A stretch of 64,000 nucleotides of DNA, from the NCBI RefSeq assembly GCF_016907435.1, contig NZ_JAFBBZ010000001.1:930001-994000 (forward strand). The letters run 5' to 3'. Each line of letters opens with the position of its first letter. Positions within the stretch are counted from its first letter, which is position 1. The DNA comes from Nocardioides salarius (lineage in GTDB: Bacteria > Actinomycetota > Actinomycetes > Propionibacteriales > Nocardioidaceae). Position numbers and translations under genes: made by a program. The notes below the pieces were generated by a model. The model saw nothing but the letters and a program-made list of their open reading frames with translations, ran no database searches and had not been told where the DNA came from. Shown here one piece after another: positions 41,099-51,061 of the stretch.

Positions 41099-42715
41099 GT
41101 GAGCACCTCGAGCCCCGGTCACGACGCGGTCGTCATCGGCGCCGGCCACAACGGCCTGGTCGCCGCCAACCTCCTGGCCGACGCCGGCTGGTCGGTGCTG
41201 GTCGTCGAGCAGCAGGACCAGGTCGGCGGAGCGGTGCGCAGCGACACCGAGGTGCACCCGGGGTTCGTGCACGACACCTTCAGCGCCTTCTACCCCTTCG
41301 CGGCCGCCTCGCCCGTGATCTCCGGCCTGGGCCTCGAGCAGCACGGCCTGCGCTGGCGGCACCCACCTGCTCCCCTGGGCCACCCGTTCCCCGACGGCGG
41401 ATGGGCCCTGGTGCACCCCGACCGGCACGACACCGCGGCCGGCCTCGACGCCGAGCACCCCGGTGACGGCGAGGCGTGGCTCGACCTGTGCCGCACCTGG
41501 GACCGGGTGGGCGAGCCCCTGCTGTCGGCGATGCTGGACCCCTTCCCGCCGGTGCGCGGGGGCGCCCGGCTGCTCTCGCGACTGCCCCGCGCGGGCGGCC
41601 TGCACCTGGTCCGCGAGCTGCTCACCCCGGCCGCGACCTTCGGTGCCTCCCGGTTCGGTGGTCGCGGCGCCCGCACCCTGATCGCGGGCAGCGCGGGCCA
41701 CGCCGACATCCCGCTCGACTCCACGGGGTCGGGTGCCTTCGGGCTGATCATGACGATGCTCGCCCAGAGCGTCGGCTTCCCCGTGCCCGAGGGCGGTGCC
41801 GGCCGGCTCACCGAGGCGATGGCCCGTCGTCTGGAGTCGCGCGGTGGCCGCGTGGTGCTGGGCACCGAGGTCGAGTCCGTCGAGGTGCGGGGCGGCCGGG
41901 CCGTGGCGGTGCGCACCCGTGAGGGCGAGCGCTACGCCGCCCGCCGCGCCGTGGTCGCCGACGTCTCGGCGCCGCTGCTCTACGGCCGCCTCCTCGACCC
42001 CGACGACCTGCCCTCCCGGGTCGCACGGGGCATGGACTCCTTCGAGCTCGACCCCGCCACGGTGAAGGTCGACTGGGCGCTGTCGGGGCCGATCCCCTGG
42101 GCCAGCGGGCCCGCGGTCGCACCGGGCTCCTTCCACGTGGGTGACTCGCTCTCGCAGCTGCAGGGCTCCCTGGCCGAGGTGGCCGCCGGCGGGGTGCCGC
42201 AGCGCCCCTTCCTGCTCGCCGGGCAGATGACCACCAGCGACCCCACCCGCAGCCCGGCCGGCACCGAGTCGCTGTGGGCCTACACCCACGTGCCCCAGTC
42301 GGTGGGCGCCCGGTGGGGCCGCGACGACGTGGAGCGCTTCGGCGACCGCGTCGAGGCCCGCATCGAGGAGCTCGCCCCGGGCTTCGGCTCCCGCGTGCTC
42401 GCCCGCCGCGTGCTGGGCCCGCGCGACCTGCAGGAGCGCAACGCCAGCCTGGTCGGCGGGGCGGTCAACGGCGGCACCTCCCAGCTGCACCAGATGCTGG
42501 TCCTGCGCCCGGTCCCCGGCCTGGGGCGCCCCGAGACCGGGATCGGCGGTCTCTACCTGGGCTCGAGCTCCGCACACCCGAGCGGCGGGGTCCACGGCGC
42601 CCCGGGCGCCAACGCGGCCCGCGCCGCGCTGCTGCACCACCGGCTCCACTCCCCCGTGCGTGCCGGGGCCGGGCTCCTGGCCCGCCTCGACCGGTCGAGC
42701 GCCCCCGACGGGTGA
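41099..42715 (+). CDS. FAD-dependent oxidoreductase, phytoene desaturase-like
   Basis: GTG 41099 start gives 538 residues. DAVVIGAGHNGLVAANLLAD binds FAD, with QVGGAVRS following, and the C-terminal segment GLYLGSSSAHPSGGVHGAPG is the FAD-binding end typical of CrtI/PYROXD2-like enzymes. Middle regions (LLYGRLLDPDDLPSRVARGM) suggest a large hydrophobic-substrate domain. It is paralogous to 37857-39440, with the kinase and tRNA-Lys between them. Confidence 0.87.
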   Translation: MSTSSPGHDAVVIGAGHNGLVAANLLADAGWSVLVVEQQDQVGGAVRSDTEVHPGFVHDTFSAFYPFAAASPVISGLGLEQHGLRWRHPPAPLGHPFPDGGWALVHPDRHDTAAGLDAEHPGDGEAWLDLCRTWDRVGEPLLSAMLDPFPPVRGGARLLSRLPRAGGLHLVRELLTPAATFGASRFGGRGARTLIAGSAGHADIPLDSTGSGAFGLIMTMLAQSVGFPVPEGGAGRLTEAMARRLESRGGRVVLGTEVESVEVRGGRAVAVRTREGERYAARRAVVADVSAPLLYGRLLDPDDLPSRVARGMDSFELDPATVKVDWALSGPIPWASGPAVAPGSFHVGDSLSQLQGSLAEVAAGGVPQRPFLLAGQMTTSDPTRSPAGTESLWAYTHVPQSVGARWGRDDVERFGDRVEARIEELAPGFGSRVLARRVLGPRDLQERNASLVGGAVNGGTSQLHQMLVLRPVPGLGRPETGIGGLYLGSSSAHPSGGVHGAPGANAARAALLHHRLHSPVRAGAGLLARLDRSSAPDG

Positions 42716-42749
42716 GCGCCGGGACGGGTGCGCGGCCTACCGTCGAGCC

Positions 42750-43109
42750 ATGCCCACCATGAAGCTGAGCCGCACCCTGTCCGCCGCCACCGCGTCGTAC
42801 GGCGCCTATGCGCTGGTCCGCCCCTCCCACCTCCCCGACGCCCTGGGCTCCCAGGCCGGCGACCGCGAGGGGCTCGAGCTGCTCTCGCAGTCCTACGGCG
42901 TGCGCGACCTCGCCGTCAGCGCCGCCGGGCTGTTCGGGTCGCCGCGCGTGGTCAAGGCCGCGATGGCGATCCGGATCGCTGCCGACCTCGGCGACTGCGC
43001 GCTGCTGGCCGCTCGCACCGAGGGCGACGTGCGTCGCAAGGTGATGGGCGTGACGCTGGGCTGGGCGGGGCTCAACGCCGTCGCCCTGCTGGTCGACCGG
43101 AAGGGCTGA
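42750..43109 (+). CDS. Hypothetical membrane protein (DUF4267-like)
   Basis: A 119-residue protein with three or four hydrophobic segments (SAATASYGAYALVRPSHLPD, YGVRDLAVSAAGLFG, VKAAMAIRIAADLGDCALLA, VMGVTLGWAGLNAVALLVD). The pattern recalls small DUF4267/DoxX-like proteins, but assignment is uncertain. It begins 34 bp after the FAD oxidoreductase stop. Confidence 0.65.
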   Translation: MPTMKLSRTLSAATASYGAYALVRPSHLPDALGSQAGDREGLELLSQSYGVRDLAVSAAGLFGSPRVVKAAMAIRIAADLGDCALLAARTEGDVRRKVMGVTLGWAGLNAVALLVDRKG

Positions 43110-43144
43110 GCACCTCCGGCGCCGGGCTACACTCCCCGGGTGCT

Positions 43145-43163
43145 TGGTTGTCAGGCACAACCA
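43145..43163. promoter_or_regulatory. Inverted repeat upstream of MFS transporter
   Basis: TGGTTGT-CAGGC-ACAACCA, perfect 7-bp arms with 5-bp spacer, just after a TACACT -10-like box and 19 bp before the GTG start. A likely operator for a local repressor, although no regulator gene is adjacent. Confidence 0.5.
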
Positions 43164-43181
43164 TCACCGAGGAGGAACCGG

Positions 43182-44660
43182 GTGCCGTCGCTCACGACGT
43201 CGTCGTTCTCGACCCTGCGCCGGCGCGGCGACGAGCGCGTCACCTTCGCCGTCCTGGCGGTGGCGGTGGCGTCGTTCGTGATGCTGCAGTCGCTGGTGGT
43301 GCCGGTGCTGGCCCAGATCCAGGTCGAGTACCGCACCGACCAGGCCACCGTCACCTGGGTGCTGACCGCCTACCTGCTCTCGGCCTCCATCGCCACGCCG
43401 CTGGTCGGTCGCCTGGGCGACGCGGTCGGCAAGCGCCGCGTCCTGGTCGTCGCCCTGGCCCTGCTCACCCTCGGCTCCGCACTCGCGGCGCTCGCCCCCA
43501 CCATCGGCTGGTTGATCGCCGCCCGCGTCGTCCAGGGCGTCGGCGGCGGCGTGATGCCGCTGGCCTTCGGCGTCATCCGCGACGAGTTCTCCCCCGCCCG
43601 CGTCAACGGCGCGCTGAGCGTGATGGCCTCGCTGACCGCCGTCGGCTTCGGCGTCGGCATCGTGGCGGCCGGCCCGGTGGTCGACACGCTCGGCTTCACC
43701 TGGCTCTTCTGGCTGCCGATGATCGCCACCGCGCTGGCCGGCGCGGGCGCCCTGCTGCTGGTGCCGGAGTCACCGGTGCGCACCCCCGGTCGCCTGCCGG
43801 TGCTGCCCGCGGTGCTGCTGGCCGGGTGGCTCGTCTGCCTCCTGCTGGGCGTCAGCCAGGGCAACGTGTGGGGCTGGGGCTCCGGACGGGTGCTGGGCCT
43901 CCTCGTCGCCGCGGCGGTCCTGCTGGTCGCCTGGGTGCGCGTCGAGACCCGCGTGCCCGTGCCGCTGATCGACATGACGATGATGCGCCAGCGCGGCGTG
44001 TGGACCGCCAACGCGGTCGCCGCCTTCGTCGGCTTCGGCATGTTCGCCTCCTTCGGCTTCCTGCCCCAGTTCCTGCAGAGCCCCGTCGAGACCGGCTACG
44101 GCTTCGGCGCCTCGATCAGCGAGTCGGCGGCGCTGCTGCTGCCCTCGGCGGTCGCCAGCTTCCTGGTCGGCTTCGTCACCGCGCGCCTGGTGCGCCGCCT
44201 GGGAGCACGCACCGTGATCGTGGCCGGCACCCTCGGCAACGCCGTCGCCTTCGCCTCGGTGGCCCTCTTCCACGACCACACCTGGCAGCTCTACCTGGCC
44301 ACCACCCTGCAGGGCCTCAGCTCGGGGTTCGTCTTCTCGTCCCTGGCCGGCGTGGTCATCGGCGCCGTGCCCGCGCACCAGACCGGGGTGGCCAGCGGCA
44401 TGAACGCCAACATCCGCACCATCGGCGGCGCGGTCGGGTCGGCGGTGATGGCCGGCATCCTGACCGCCGACGTGCTGGCCTCGGGCTACCCGACCGAGCA
44501 GGCCTACGTCGTCGGCTTCCTCGTGCTCGCCGGCGCGATGGCGCTCGCCGCCCTGGCCGGCGCCCGCATCCCCGACTCCCGCGGGCGGCGCACGGCCAGC
44601 GCCCTGGCCGACGCCGACAACGCCGAGCTGGGCAACGTCCCCGCGGCTCCCGCACGCTAG
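43182..44660 (+). CDS. MFS multidrug transporter (DHA2-like)
   Basis: GTG 43182 is chosen because AGGAGG lies 7-12 nt upstream; the earlier in-frame start at 43140 has none. The 492-residue protein has about 14 membrane helices and the EmrB/QacA motifs: helix-1-2 loop motif [40 protein letters not shown]. It is expected to export hydrophobic drugs using the proton gradient. The repeat at 43145-43163 may control it. Confidence 0.9.
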   Translation: MPSLTTSSFSTLRRRGDERVTFAVLAVAVASFVMLQSLVVPVLAQIQVEYRTDQATVTWVLTAYLLSASIATPLVGRLGDAVGKRRVLVVALALLTLGSALAALAPTIGWLIAARVVQGVGGGVMPLAFGVIRDEFSPARVNGALSVMASLTAVGFGVGIVAAGPVVDTLGFTWLFWLPMIATALAGAGALLLVPESPVRTPGRLPVLPAVLLAGWLVCLLLGVSQGNVWGWGSGRVLGLLVAAAVLLVAWVRVETRVPVPLIDMTMMRQRGVWTANAVAAFVGFGMFASFGFLPQFLQSPVETGYGFGASISESAALLLPSAVASFLVGFVTARLVRRLGARTVIVAGTLGNAVAFASVALFHDHTWQLYLATTLQGLSSGFVFSSLAGVVIGAVPAHQTGVASGMNANIRTIGGAVGSAVMAGILTADVLASGYPTEQAYVVGFLVLAGAMALAALAGARIPDSRGRRTASALADADNAELGNVPAAPAR

Positions 44661-44808
44661 CCCCGCGCGCCGTGCGCCGAGACCGGCCCCGTTCTGCAAG
44701 GAATCCTCAAGGTTGGGACAGACCACCGCAAGGTCTGCACAAGCCGGGCCCGACGGCCCGATCCGCACGACACAGTGGCCTCATCACCTGCTGATCGAGG
44801 AGCTCACC

Positions 44809-46104
44809 GTGCACCCCACCACCCCGCCCACCCGCTCACCGCGCCGCGCCGCCCTGGCCGGTGGCCTGAGCGCCCTGCTGGCGGTCGGCACCGTCGTGGC
44901 GCTGGGCGCTTCCCCGGCAGCGGTCGCGAGCCCCCCTGACCGCGACCAGGTCTGCGACGGTCTCGACTCCACGAAGCAGGACACCACCGGCGACCCGATG
45001 ACGGTCACGCTCACCGCGCCTGCCGGCTTCCTGATCACCGACTACTGCGTCAAGGGCGGCAGCATCAACCAGGGCGACGGCCCGCAGTACGTCGAGCTCG
45101 ACACCCCCTTGGCTTCCGTCGCCATCACCTACTACTCCAAGGCGTCGGAGAAGTACCGCGCGGTGTCGCACTACTCCTTCTCGTGGGTGGCCGCCAGCCC
45201 GGCCCCCACCCCGACGCCCACGCCCACGCCGACCCCCACGCCCACCCCGGAGCCGACGCCCACCCCGGAGCCGACTCCCACCCCGACCCCCACCCCGACG
45301 CCCACCCCGACGCCCACCCCGACGCCCACCCCGGAGCCGACTCCCACGCCGACGCCGACGCCGACTCCCACCCCGACCCCCACCCCCACGCCGACCCCCA
45401 CCCCCACGCCGACCCCGACGCCCACCCCGACGCCGGAGCCGACCGTGCCGCCGAACCCGCCGACCAACCCCGGCGGCCCGTTCGACTGGAACTGGAAGTA
45501 CGCCTCCCCGACCTGCGCGGGTCTCGTGGTGGCCTACCCCAGCGACCTGCCCCAGGGCCAGGCCAACGACATCAACATCCGGCTGCGCACGGCCACCGGT
45601 CAGATCACGCTGAACTACCACAACAACGAGGGCACCTGGTCGGGCACGCGGGCCTTCCCCTACTCCCAGCACCGGAACTGGCCGGCGGGCACCACCGACT
45701 ACACGGTGGAGTGGGTCCAGGTCGCCGGCACCAACTACCACTGGGAGGAGGGGCTGCGCTGCCTCCTCGAGACCGACGGTGACGACACCACCCTCGACGT
45801 GCCCCGTGCGGTGACCGAGATCGACGACTTCGACTCCGACAAGGTCACGCTGCGCCGCGGCCAGCGGGTGGCCACCGACCTGGTCACCATCGACCAGCCC
45901 GGCCTGGAGTCCGTCGAGCTGCAGCGTCTCCAGCGCGGCGACTGGCGGACCAGGTCGACCCTGCCCGCCGACAGCGGCCGCGTGCTGGTCTCGTTCCCCA
46001 AGGAGCGCAAGAAGGGCACCTCGCGCTACCGCCTGGTCGTGCCGGGCTCCGAGTCGGTGACCGGCGCCGTCACCGACGTGCTCAAGGTGAAGGTCCGCCG
46101 CTGA
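44809..46104 (+). CDS. Secreted protein with long Pro-Thr repeat linker
   Basis: GTG 44809 (RBS GAGGAG) starts a 431-residue protein with a Sec signal peptide ([20 protein letters not shown], cleavage near AAVA-SPP). An N-terminal domain (about 40-130, with paired Cys CDG and DYCVKGG) is joined by about 80 residues of PTPT/PEPT repeats (45203-45445) to a C-terminal domain (about 220-330, [20 protein letters not shown]) and a beta-rich tail. PT linkers are flexible extracellular spacers, typical of cell-wall or carbohydrate-binding proteins. Repeat count may vary between strains. Confidence 0.82.
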   Translation: MHPTTPPTRSPRRAALAGGLSALLAVGTVVALGASPAAVASPPDRDQVCDGLDSTKQDTTGDPMTVTLTAPAGFLITDYCVKGGSINQGDGPQYVELDTPLASVAITYYSKASEKYRAVSHYSFSWVAASPAPTPTPTPTPTPTPTPEPTPTPEPTPTPTPTPTPTPTPTPTPTPEPTPTPTPTPTPTPTPTPTPTPTPTPTPTPTPTPEPTVPPNPPTNPGGPFDWNWKYASPTCAGLVVAYPSDLPQGQANDINIRLRTATGQITLNYHNNEGTWSGTRAFPYSQHRNWPAGTTDYTVEWVQVAGTNYHWEEGLRCLLETDGDDTTLDVPRAVTEIDDFDSDKVTLRRGQRVATDLVTIDQPGLESVELQRLQRGDWRTRSTLPADSGRVLVSFPKERKKGTSRYRLVVPGSESVTGAVTDVLKVKVRR

Positions 46105-46132
46105 GGCGAGGCCTCCACACGGACCGGGTCCG

Positions 46133-48586
46133 TCAGCGGGTGATCACCTGCCGACGGATCCGGTCCTTGCGGATCCGGGCGTCGGTCCACGCGAAGCGCA
46201 CCCACTTCTCGCGCGAGAACAGCCGCGTCTGGTCGCGCGAGAACGGCGAGCGCGGGTCCTCCGACTGCCCGTAGGTCAGGATCGTCCGGGCGTCGATGAC
46301 CCGGCGGCCGCGGTAGCTGATCGCCTGGATGTGCGAGGAGCCGTAGGTGATCGGCCGGTAGCGGTCGGCGTTGTCGACCACGTCGCGCGAGGCCAGGGCG
46401 TTGGCGTTGCCCAGGGCGTCGCCGGTGCCGCCACCGAGGCCGTAGGGCCGCGCGCCGCGGTCGCCGGCGACCTGGAGGCTGCCCCAGCGGGCGTCGAAGG
46501 CGATGCCGGCGTCGCGCACGGCATCGACCGCCGCCTGCATCGCCTCGACCACCTGCGGGTTGTCGGTGTCGAGGTCGCGCGGGGTGCTCAGCGGCTCCTC
46601 GGGGTCGAAGGGGGTGCGCCACACGGTCTCGACCAGGTCGAGGGGCACCGTGGGCAACCTCGTCACGAACTCCTCGAAGAGGTGCACGCCGCGCGAGCCC
46701 TTGTCGGAGCGACCGTCCCAGGCCGAGAGCGCGGCGCAGGCCTCGGTCTCGCCCGTCTGCGCGCAGACGTCGTCGAGGGCACCGTCGGCACGCATCACCT
46801 CGGCGGCCATCACCCGGTTCTCGTGCTGGTGGCCGCGGAAGCTGCGCGGGGTCTCCTTGCGCCCGGCCGCCAGGCGGTCGGCGACGTAGGCGGAGACGAC
46901 ACGGGTGCGCATCGTCCGCTCGCAGCGCTCGCAGCCGATGATCGCGGCGTACCCCTCGAGGCGCACCTCGTCGTTGGGCAGCCAGTAGGAGTCGTTGGCG
47001 TTCATCACCCAGTCGCGGCGCACCACCGACGGCAGGTTCTCGGGCCCGAAGATGCCGGGGCGCTGCGCGTCGGCGTCGCTGCCCCACGCACAGGACGAGG
47101 CGGCGCGCGTGCCGTCGAGGCCGGGCAGGCCGGCCACCTGCTCGAGCACCCGGCCCACCGGGGTCATGCACTGCTGGGCGAGCGCGTCGGGCACGTTGGG
47201 CACCACCGAGTGGTCGGCGTAGAGCACCCGGCCGTCGCGGTCGGCGGCGGTGGTGTTGACCCACGGGATCCCGGCCCCCGCGTCCTGGCGGCGCAGCAGG
47301 TCGCGCACGCCGGTGGCCCTGCCCATGTCGAAGAAGGTGTCGATGGTGCGCAGGTGCTCGGCGTTGGCGTCGCGTATCGCCCAGACCGAGGCGGCGCCCC
47401 ACGGCATCAGGGTGTCGGGCGAGTCGACGACGTACCCCTCGGCGGTGCGGTAGAGGTCCTCGGTCACGGTGCTGACCCGGCCGTCCTCGCCGAGCACCTC
47501 GACCTCCACCTCGCGGCGCTCGATCGGCTGCGGGCCGGCGTCGGTGAGGTACGTCGACGGGCCGAGCGTGAGGTACTCGTAGGGCGTGAAGCGGTAGGCC
47601 GTGGAGACGGTGTGGCTCCACGCCACGTCCTTGTTGAAGCCGATGTTGACCGCCGGCGAGCCGACCAGGGAGGCGCCGGCGACGTCGTAGCGTCCCGGGA
47701 TCGTCAGGTGCTGCTGGGTGAAGTGGTAGCGACCGCGCCACGGGAAGTGCGGGTTGCCCAGCAGCATCCCGCGCCCCGTGGAGGTGGCGGCCGAGCCGGC
47801 GGCCGTGGCGTTGGAGCCGAACGGCGCCTCCGGGTCGCGGCCCAGCGCGGTGAGCAGGGCGTCACGGTCGACGTCGGCGGCGCGCACCGGCAGCGAGGGC
47901 AGGCCGGGGTCGCCCGGGCCCGGCGGCGCGGCGTCGGCGATCTGCGGCACGAAGACGCCCGTGGAGGCGAGCAGGTTGGCCAGGTAGACGCCGTACCAGA
48001 GGTCGAGGGTGGTGACGTCGGAACGCACGTACGCCGCGCCACGGCAGGCCGCGTCGCGCACGTCGTTCTCGCGCACCCACTCGTTGACGCCGGCCACGTA
48101 GCCCTTCACCAGCGCCCGCGCCTCGCGGCCGGGGCCGCGCTCGTCGTCGGCCAGCAGGGTCTCGACGACCTTGCGGTCGCGCAGGTCGGTGACCAGCGTG
48201 TCGACCTGCAGGTTGGTGGCGTCGAGGGTCACCTGGTCGTCGTAGCGCGCCTCGGGGCCGAACCAGCGCGAGCGCTCGCCGCGGCCGGTGACCAGGGTGT
48301 CGAAGAGGGTGCAGGCCGTCATCTCGGTGGCGGCGTACCCGCTGCCGAAGCCGAGCGAGGTGACGTTGCGGGCCTTGATGTGCGGGATGCCGTGCTTGGT
48401 CCAGGTGATCTCGGCCCGCAGGCCGGCCCCGCCTCGCGCCTGCTGGGCTGCCTGGCCCAGCGCCTGCTGGGGCCCCTGCTGGGGCGCCTGCTGGGCGGCG
48501 CCGCTGAGGGAGACGGTGGCCAGCGGTGCGAGCACCGCGGCGGTGAGGGTGGCGACGAGCCGGGTGCGCCGGCGGGTGGGGGGCAT
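46133..48586 (-). CDS. Penicillin acylase family (Ntn-hydrolase) enzyme
   Basis: An 817-residue protein with a signal peptide (RRTRLVATLTAAVLAPLATV). It has the Ntn-hydrolase layout: an alpha-chain region, then the autocatalytic site G-SNA with the nucleophile Ser at residue 258 (APFGSNATAAG), and a beta chain with the N-terminal Ser. It is similar to acyl-homoserine lactone/cephalosporin acylases. The predicted role is hydrolysis of acyl amides outside the cell, such as quorum signals or lipopeptides. It converges on the PT-repeat gene. Confidence 0.92.
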   Translation of the reverse strand: MPPTRRRTRLVATLTAAVLAPLATVSLSGAAQQAPQQGPQQALGQAAQQARGGAGLRAEITWTKHGIPHIKARNVTSLGFGSGYAATEMTACTLFDTLVTGRGERSRWFGPEARYDDQVTLDATNLQVDTLVTDLRDRKVVETLLADDERGPGREARALVKGYVAGVNEWVRENDVRDAACRGAAYVRSDVTTLDLWYGVYLANLLASTGVFVPQIADAAPPGPGDPGLPSLPVRAADVDRDALLTALGRDPEAPFGSNATAAGSAATSTGRGMLLGNPHFPWRGRYHFTQQHLTIPGRYDVAGASLVGSPAVNIGFNKDVAWSHTVSTAYRFTPYEYLTLGPSTYLTDAGPQPIERREVEVEVLGEDGRVSTVTEDLYRTAEGYVVDSPDTLMPWGAASVWAIRDANAEHLRTIDTFFDMGRATGVRDLLRRQDAGAGIPWVNTTAADRDGRVLYADHSVVPNVPDALAQQCMTPVGRVLEQVAGLPGLDGTRAASSCAWGSDADAQRPGIFGPENLPSVVRRDWVMNANDSYWLPNDEVRLEGYAAIIGCERCERTMRTRVVSAYVADRLAAGRKETPRSFRGHQHENRVMAAEVMRADGALDDVCAQTGETEACAALSAWDGRSDKGSRGVHLFEEFVTRLPTVPLDLVETVWRTPFDPEEPLSTPRDLDTDNPQVVEAMQAAVDAVRDAGIAFDARWGSLQVAGDRGARPYGLGGGTGDALGNANALASRDVVDNADRYRPITYGSSHIQAISYRGRRVIDARTILTYGQSEDPRSPFSRDQTRLFSREKWVRFAWTDARIRKDRIRRQVITR

Positions 48587-48630
48587 GCCTGCCCTAACGC
48601 CGGGCCGTGACGTGCGTTACGCAGGCCCGC

Positions 48631-48870
48631 CTAGCGGGGGTCGATGTCCTGGTGCAGCCGCAGCTCGGCGTGCAGCGCGTAGGGCACCGGCAGCCGGCGC
48701 TGCTCGAGCTCGTGCACCAGCGCCTCCAGCGAGCGGCGCAGCTCGAGGTGCGCACGGCCCAGGTCGTCTCGCCGGCCGGGGTCCTGGCGTCGCAGGGCGA
48801 CCTCGTCGCGTGCCGATCGCACCCGCTCCCGCAGCATGCTCAGCGCCAGGTCGTTGCAGGTCTCGTGCAC
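48631..48870 (-). CDS. Small hypothetical protein (79 aa)
   Basis: A 79-residue, highly charged helical protein (MHETCNDLALSMLRERVRSA, LELRRSLEALVHELEQ). Coiled-coil-like; no family recognised. It lies downstream of the penicillin acylase gene in the same orientation, 44 bp beyond its start region. Confidence 0.6.
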   Translation of the reverse strand: MHETCNDLALSMLRERVRSARDEVALRRQDPGRRDDLGRAHLELRRSLEALVHELEQRRLPVPYALHAELRLHQDIDPR

Positions 48871-48946
48871 GTGTCCCCCTGTCGGGCCGGCTCGGCCCTG
48901 TGGTCGTGCTGCCAGACTACGCGGCTCGCGTGGGCCCGGGGCCGGC

Positions 48947-49270
48947 TCACAGGTAGAGGCCGGTGGCCTGGTCGCCCACCCGCTCGGCGGCCACGGCGTG
49001 CACGTCGCGCTCGCGCATCACCACGTAGGTCTCGCCGTGCACCTCGACCTCGGCCTTGTCCTCGGGACCGAAGAGGACCCGGTCACCGACCTCGACGGCA
49101 CGGGCCTGGGGGCCCACCCCGACGACGCGCGCCCACGCCAGGCGCTGGGCGCCCATCGCGGCGGTGGCGGGGATGACGATGCCGCCCGAGGAGCGGCGCT
49201 CGCCGGCCTCGGCGTCGAGCTCGACCAGCACCCGGTCGTGCAGCATCTTGATGGGGGTCTTCTCGCTCAT
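48947..49270 (-). CDS. GroES-like co-chaperonin
   Basis: A 107-residue protein with the GroES fold: IKMLHDRVLVELDAEAGERR, SGGIVIPATAA (mobile loop region), ARVVGVGPQARAVEVGDRVL and FGPEDKAEVEVHGETYVVMR. It is slightly longer than standard GroES (95-100), with a divergent mobile loop. No groEL is adjacent. It may be a stand-alone GroES-type protein; full cofunction with GroEL is not shown here. Confidence 0.82.
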   Translation of the reverse strand: MSEKTPIKMLHDRVLVELDAEAGERRSSGGIVIPATAAMGAQRLAWARVVGVGPQARAVEVGDRVLFGPEDKAEVEVHGETYVVMRERDVHAVAAERVGDQATGLYL

Positions 49271-49311
49271 GCGCTGCCGGTCGCTCGGGGTGCGGGGTGT
49301 GCTGTGGCTGC

Positions 49312-49560
49312 TCAGGACGTGATCTTGCGGACCACGACGAACGCGGCGACGACGCCGACCACGGCACCGACGGTCTTGAGGATGTTGTCGGTGCGCGGCT
49401 CACCGGTCTGCGGGTCGACGTAGTGGGCCTTGATGCTCCAGATCTCGCGGCCGACGATCGTCTTGGGGCTCGCGCGGTGCAGCAGCTGGTCGATGGTGCC
49501 CGCCAGTCGCTCGCGGGTCTCCTCGATCTCACGCTCGAGGGCGCTGGGGTCCGTGGTCAC
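49312..49560 (-). CDS. DUF3618 family protein
   Basis: An 82-residue protein: N-terminal helix LEREIEETRERLAGTIDQLL typical of DUF3618, a middle segment around SPKTIVGREI, and a C-terminal transmembrane helix (TVGAVVGVVAAFVVVRKI). Such small actinobacterial proteins are membrane-tethered and of unknown role. Overlaps the ATP-binding gene stop region by 4 bp. Confidence 0.82.
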   Translation of the reverse strand: MTTDPSALEREIEETRERLAGTIDQLLHRASPKTIVGREIWSIKAHYVDPQTGEPRTDNILKTVGAVVGVVAAFVVVRKITS

Positions 49561-50378
49561 GTCGTCACGCTATCAACCCCGGGCCCGCCGCCGTGACCAC
49601 CCCGGGAGGCGGCGGGCGGCGCACCGACCGTGCGGGGGTCGAAGCCGAAGGGCAGCTCGAGGCGGTGGGCCCGCATCAGCGCGTCGTCGGTGAGCACGTC
49701 GTAGGTGGCGCCGTCGGCGACCACCTGGCCGTCGTGCAGCACCACCGAGCGCGGGCACAGCTCGAGCGCGTAGGGCAGGTCGTGGGTGACCATCAGCACC
49801 GTCACGTCGAGCGAGCGCAGCACGTCGGCCAGCTCGCGGCGCGAGGCCGGGTCGAGGTTCGAGGACGGCTCGTCGAGCACCAGCACCTCGGGCTCCATCG
49901 CCAGCACGGTGGCCACCGCCACGCGCCGACGCTGGCCGAAGGAGAGGTGGTGCGGCGGCCGGTCGGCGTACGCCGCCATCCCGACCTGCTCGAGCGCGGT
50001 CATCACCCGGGCCTCGAGCGCCGCACCGCGCAGGCCGAGGTTGTGCGGGCCGAACGCGACGTCGGCGCGGACGCTGCCCATGAACAGCTGGTCGTCGGGG
50101 TCCTGGAAGACGATCCCGACCCGGCGGCGCACCTCCTGCAGGTGCTCCTTGCCGACCGGCAGGCCGCTGACGCTGACCGAGCCGGCCCCGGCGGTGTGGA
50201 TGCCGTTGAGGTGCAGCACCAGCGTGGTCTTGCCCGCCCCGTTGGGCCCCAGCAGCGCCACCCGCTCGCCGCGGTGCACCTGCAGGTCGACGCCGTAGAG
50301 CGCCTGGTGGCCGTCGGGGTAGGCGTAGGCGAGCCCGCGCACGTCGAGGACGGGCGGCTCCTCGTGGCCCGGGCTCAC
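49557..50378 (-). CDS. cbiO: ECF transporter ATP-binding protein (CbiO/NikO)
   Basis: A 273-residue ABC ATPase. Walker A GPNGAGKTT (residues about 40-48), Q-loop VGIVFQDPDDQLF, signature HLSFGQRRRVAVATVLA, Walker B VLVLDEPSSNLDP and H-loop VTHDLPYAL are all present. It powers an energy-coupling-factor transporter together with CbiQ and CbiM. The GTG start at 50378 overlaps the CbiQ stop (GTGA). Confidence 0.94.
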   Translation of the reverse strand: MSPGHEEPPVLDVRGLAYAYPDGHQALYGVDLQVHRGERVALLGPNGAGKTTLVLHLNGIHTAGAGSVSVSGLPVGKEHLQEVRRRVGIVFQDPDDQLFMGSVRADVAFGPHNLGLRGAALEARVMTALEQVGMAAYADRPPHHLSFGQRRRVAVATVLAMEPEVLVLDEPSSNLDPASRRELADVLRSLDVTVLMVTHDLPYALELCPRSVVLHDGQVVADGATYDVLTDDALMRAHRLELPFGFDPRTVGAPPAASRGGHGGGPGVDSVTT

Positions 50379-51058
50379 CGGTGCGCCCCCTGCTCCGGCA
50401 TGGTGCCGGTGTAGCCGCGCGAGAGCATCGCGAGGTGCACCCGCTCGCCGCGCTCGTAGGAGCGGATGAACAGCGCACCGGTGGAGCGGGCGATGACCGG
50501 CCACTGGCGCGGGTCGCGGGCGCTGAAGCCGCGCGACTCGCGCGCGACCCGCATCCGCTGCATCTCGCCGGTGACCACGTCGAGGTAGCGCACCATGAAC
50601 GCCATGATCTGCACCAGCAGGCTCGGCACCCGCAGCCGCTGCAGGCCGGCGAGCAGCGCCTGCGGCTCGGTGGTGGCGGCCAGGGTCAGCGAGGCCAGCA
50701 CGCCCAGGGTGGCGGTGGCGAGGATCCCGAAGGCGGCCAGCAGCCCGGGGCGGCTCAGCGAGAGCCCCAGGACCTCGACCTGCTCGCCGTAGGCCACGAA
50801 GGGCAGCACCAGTGCGAAGACCACGAACGGCACCTCGACGACCATCCGCTTGAGCAGGTAGGTGGGCGGCACCTGCGAGAGCGCCACGACCGCGAGGAGC
50901 ACGAGCAGGTAGGCGCCGAAGGCGGCGAACCAGTGGTCGGGGGTGGCCACGACGACCAGCATGAAGCCCAGCAGGCCCAACAGCTTCAGGTGCGCCGGGG
51001 CGCGGTGCAGCGGCGAGTGCCCGTGGTAGTGCAGGCGGTGCCCGTGCCCGGCGCCCAC
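50375..51058 (-). CDS. cbiQ: ECF transporter transmembrane protein (CbiQ/NikQ)
   Basis: A 227-residue T-component with about five transmembrane helices. The C-terminal coupling motif VARESRGFSARD (the A-R-G-type coupling helix) contacts the ATPase. It starts 3 bp after the PDGLE gene stop and its N-terminal stretch is His rich (GHGHRLHYHGH). Works with CbiM and CbiO. Confidence 0.93.
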   Translation of the reverse strand: MGAGHGHRLHYHGHSPLHRAPAHLKLLGLLGFMLVVVATPDHWFAAFGAYLLVLLAVVALSQVPPTYLLKRMVVEVPFVVFALVLPFVAYGEQVEVLGLSLSRPGLLAAFGILATATLGVLASLTLAATTEPQALLAGLQRLRVPSLLVQIMAFMVRYLDVVTGEMQRMRVARESRGFSARDPRQWPVIARSTGALFIRSYERGERVHLAMLSRGYTGTMPEQGAHR

Positions 51059-51061
51059 CCC

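Noticed and set aside
45171..45467. Antisense ORF of Gly-Val repeats
   Set aside because: Shadow of the Pro-Thr repeat region of the secreted protein on the plus strand.
46331..48610. Long plus-strand ORF opposite the penicillin acylase gene
   Set aside because: Antisense shadow; the minus-strand frame has a signal peptide and the GSNA nucleophile site.
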